Assembly (NCBI GenBank): GCA_028023455.1
Contig: JAQFVV010000022.1
Coordinates: 8,575,100-8,639,099, forward strand
DNA: 64,000 nt
Source: Epiperipatus broadwayi
Taxonomy: Eukaryota > Onychophora > Udeonychophora > Euonychophora > Peripatidae
Direction of reading: 5' to 3'
Positions 63,126-64,000 of this stretch are shown here, in pieces (the first letter of the stretch is position 1; the number at the start of each line of letters is the position of its first letter). Position numbers and translations under genes: made by a program. Below the pieces are notes generated by a model, which was not told the origin of the DNA, ran no database searches, and saw only the letters and a list, made by a program, of their open reading frames with translations.

Positions 63126-63575
63126 TATCATCATCATCATCATCATCATTTTTAACTATTATTGGTCCACTGCAGGATAAAGGTCTCTCCAAAATCAATC
63201 CATCTTCTCTGATTTCTAGCCTCTCACTCCAGCACAGTTTCTTATTTCATCTATCCATCTCACATATAATTACTTTTTAGATCTTTTATAATTTTTCCAA
63301 ATCCAGTTTAATATTTCAACTATTCATCTATATATGTTATTGTCTCTTCTAGCAATATGTCTAGCCCAACTCCACTGCTGTTTTTCTTAATTCTTTTAAT
63401 GATGTCAGTAATACCTGTTTGTTCTTCTACCCATGTATTTCATTTTTGATCTCTTCTTGTTACTCCTAAAATGCATCTCTCCATACTTTGTTGAATGGTC
63501 TGAAGGATCTGCATTGTTCTTCTGTTAAGCATCCATGTCTCAGATCCATAAGTAAGAATTGGCAAAAGGTTCATT
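63126..63575 (-). mobile_element. RTE-like LINE, 5'-truncated, minus strand
   Basis: The inverse ATG tail (ATCATCATCATCATCATCAT at 63128-63149) is followed by the family 3' end. In minus-strand protein terms: GHIARRDN, a TGA at 63324-63326, IVEILNWI, then RWIDEIR and related blocks. Further upstream, W..NRR.IQ-like and LTYGSETWMLNRR blocks appear (63480-63570). It is truncated at about 63575 within the region after the RT palm. Confidence 0.82.
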
Positions 63576-63738
63576 AAAAATTATTATAATGAGAGCAAAA
63601 TATGTACTATACTTTGATCCAACCTTCCCCTTGTTTCATTGTACATTATGTATAATAAGAATTTGTCGATAAGCTTTGATTATAATAGCACATGTATTAT
63701 TTATTGAAGTATACAAGTTTGCAGAACTTTTCAACATT

Positions 63739-63769
<31 letters not shown>

Positions 63770-64000
63770 CATAAATGCTTTTTTATATGTATATTACATA
63801 TTATAGATTGGGATTAGAGTATAAACAGAATATAAAAAGTAATATAATTATTAATAATAAATTGAGGAGGCACATTTATACATATAATTGCTATATGTGT
63901 GTCCACTCATTCACATTCACACATACACAAAAAGAATACTGTAATTTTTAAAATAAAATGAATAGTGCAATTCTGAATTTTACTATAGTTAAGTAAACTC
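63576..64000. other. AT-rich DNA, no gene recognised
   Basis: Contains a CA/TA dinucleotide run at 63740-63768. No gene. Confidence 0.4.

Overview
The window is strongly AT-rich metazoan DNA with no recognisable host gene. I found no multi-exon gene, no rRNA and no canonical tRNA. It looks like intergenic or deep intronic sequence built from layers of transposable elements. The mixture (Penelope-like element, RTE-like LINEs ending in ATG-rich tails, a ZMYM-type hAT transposon, hammerhead-bearing repeats, tRNA-derived SINEs, long tetranucleotide microsatellites) fits an invertebrate with a repeat-rich genome. I cannot name the species from sequence alone.

Layout. 0-8 kb: mostly unannotatable AT-rich DNA with fold-back elements (5.1, 6.5-7.4 kb), one partial hammerhead repeat (2.5 kb) and a conserved small repeat (7.5 kb). 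8.72-13.31 kb: one complete hAT transposon with an exact 8-bp target duplication and a nearly intact but broken transposase on the minus strand. It sits inside an older 'family B' repeat and carries its own nested MITE-like insertion. 16.2-16.7 kb: compound tetranucleotide microsatellite. 18.0-20.5 kb: decayed Penelope-like element (RT plus GIY-YIG remnants, minus strand) flanked by direct repeats. 22.1-22.8 kb: C-terminal end of a second LINE type. 23.0-23.8 kb: fold-back element carrying a CTGAAGA...GAAA motif in both arms. 26.5-27.1, 42.8-44.0, 48.3-48.6 and 61.7-62.2 kb: 'family A' elements. 30.4-31.0, 39.1, 46.8-47.3, 48.9 and 50.0-51.1 kb: 'family B' elements. 37.6-38.1 and 45.0-45.3 kb: large palindromes. 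41.0, 46.1-47.8, 55.5-57.3 and 63.1-63.6 kb: copies of one RTE-like LINE family. 58.0 kb: a short tRNA-derived SINE with a 15-bp target duplication.

The most interesting content is a set of dispersed repeats that encode hammerhead ribozymes. In family A the conserved core CTGATGA...GAAA, stem I (ACCAA/TTGGT), stem II (TGCT/AGCA) and a short self-complementary stem III (ATACGTAT) can be read directly in about nine copies. Some copies occur head-to-head in palindromic elements, so each strand carries a ribozyme, and two of these insertions are bounded by exact target duplications of 12 and 21 bp. Family B carries a second, divergent hammerhead-like fold. It occurs as a hairpin head plus one to several roughly 455-bp tandem units, also between target duplications of 10-16 bp. 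Both resemble retrozymes or the terminal repeats of Penelope-like elements. The reverse transcriptase sources visible here are the decayed Penelope-like element and the RTE-like LINEs. That either one mobilises families A and B is inference.
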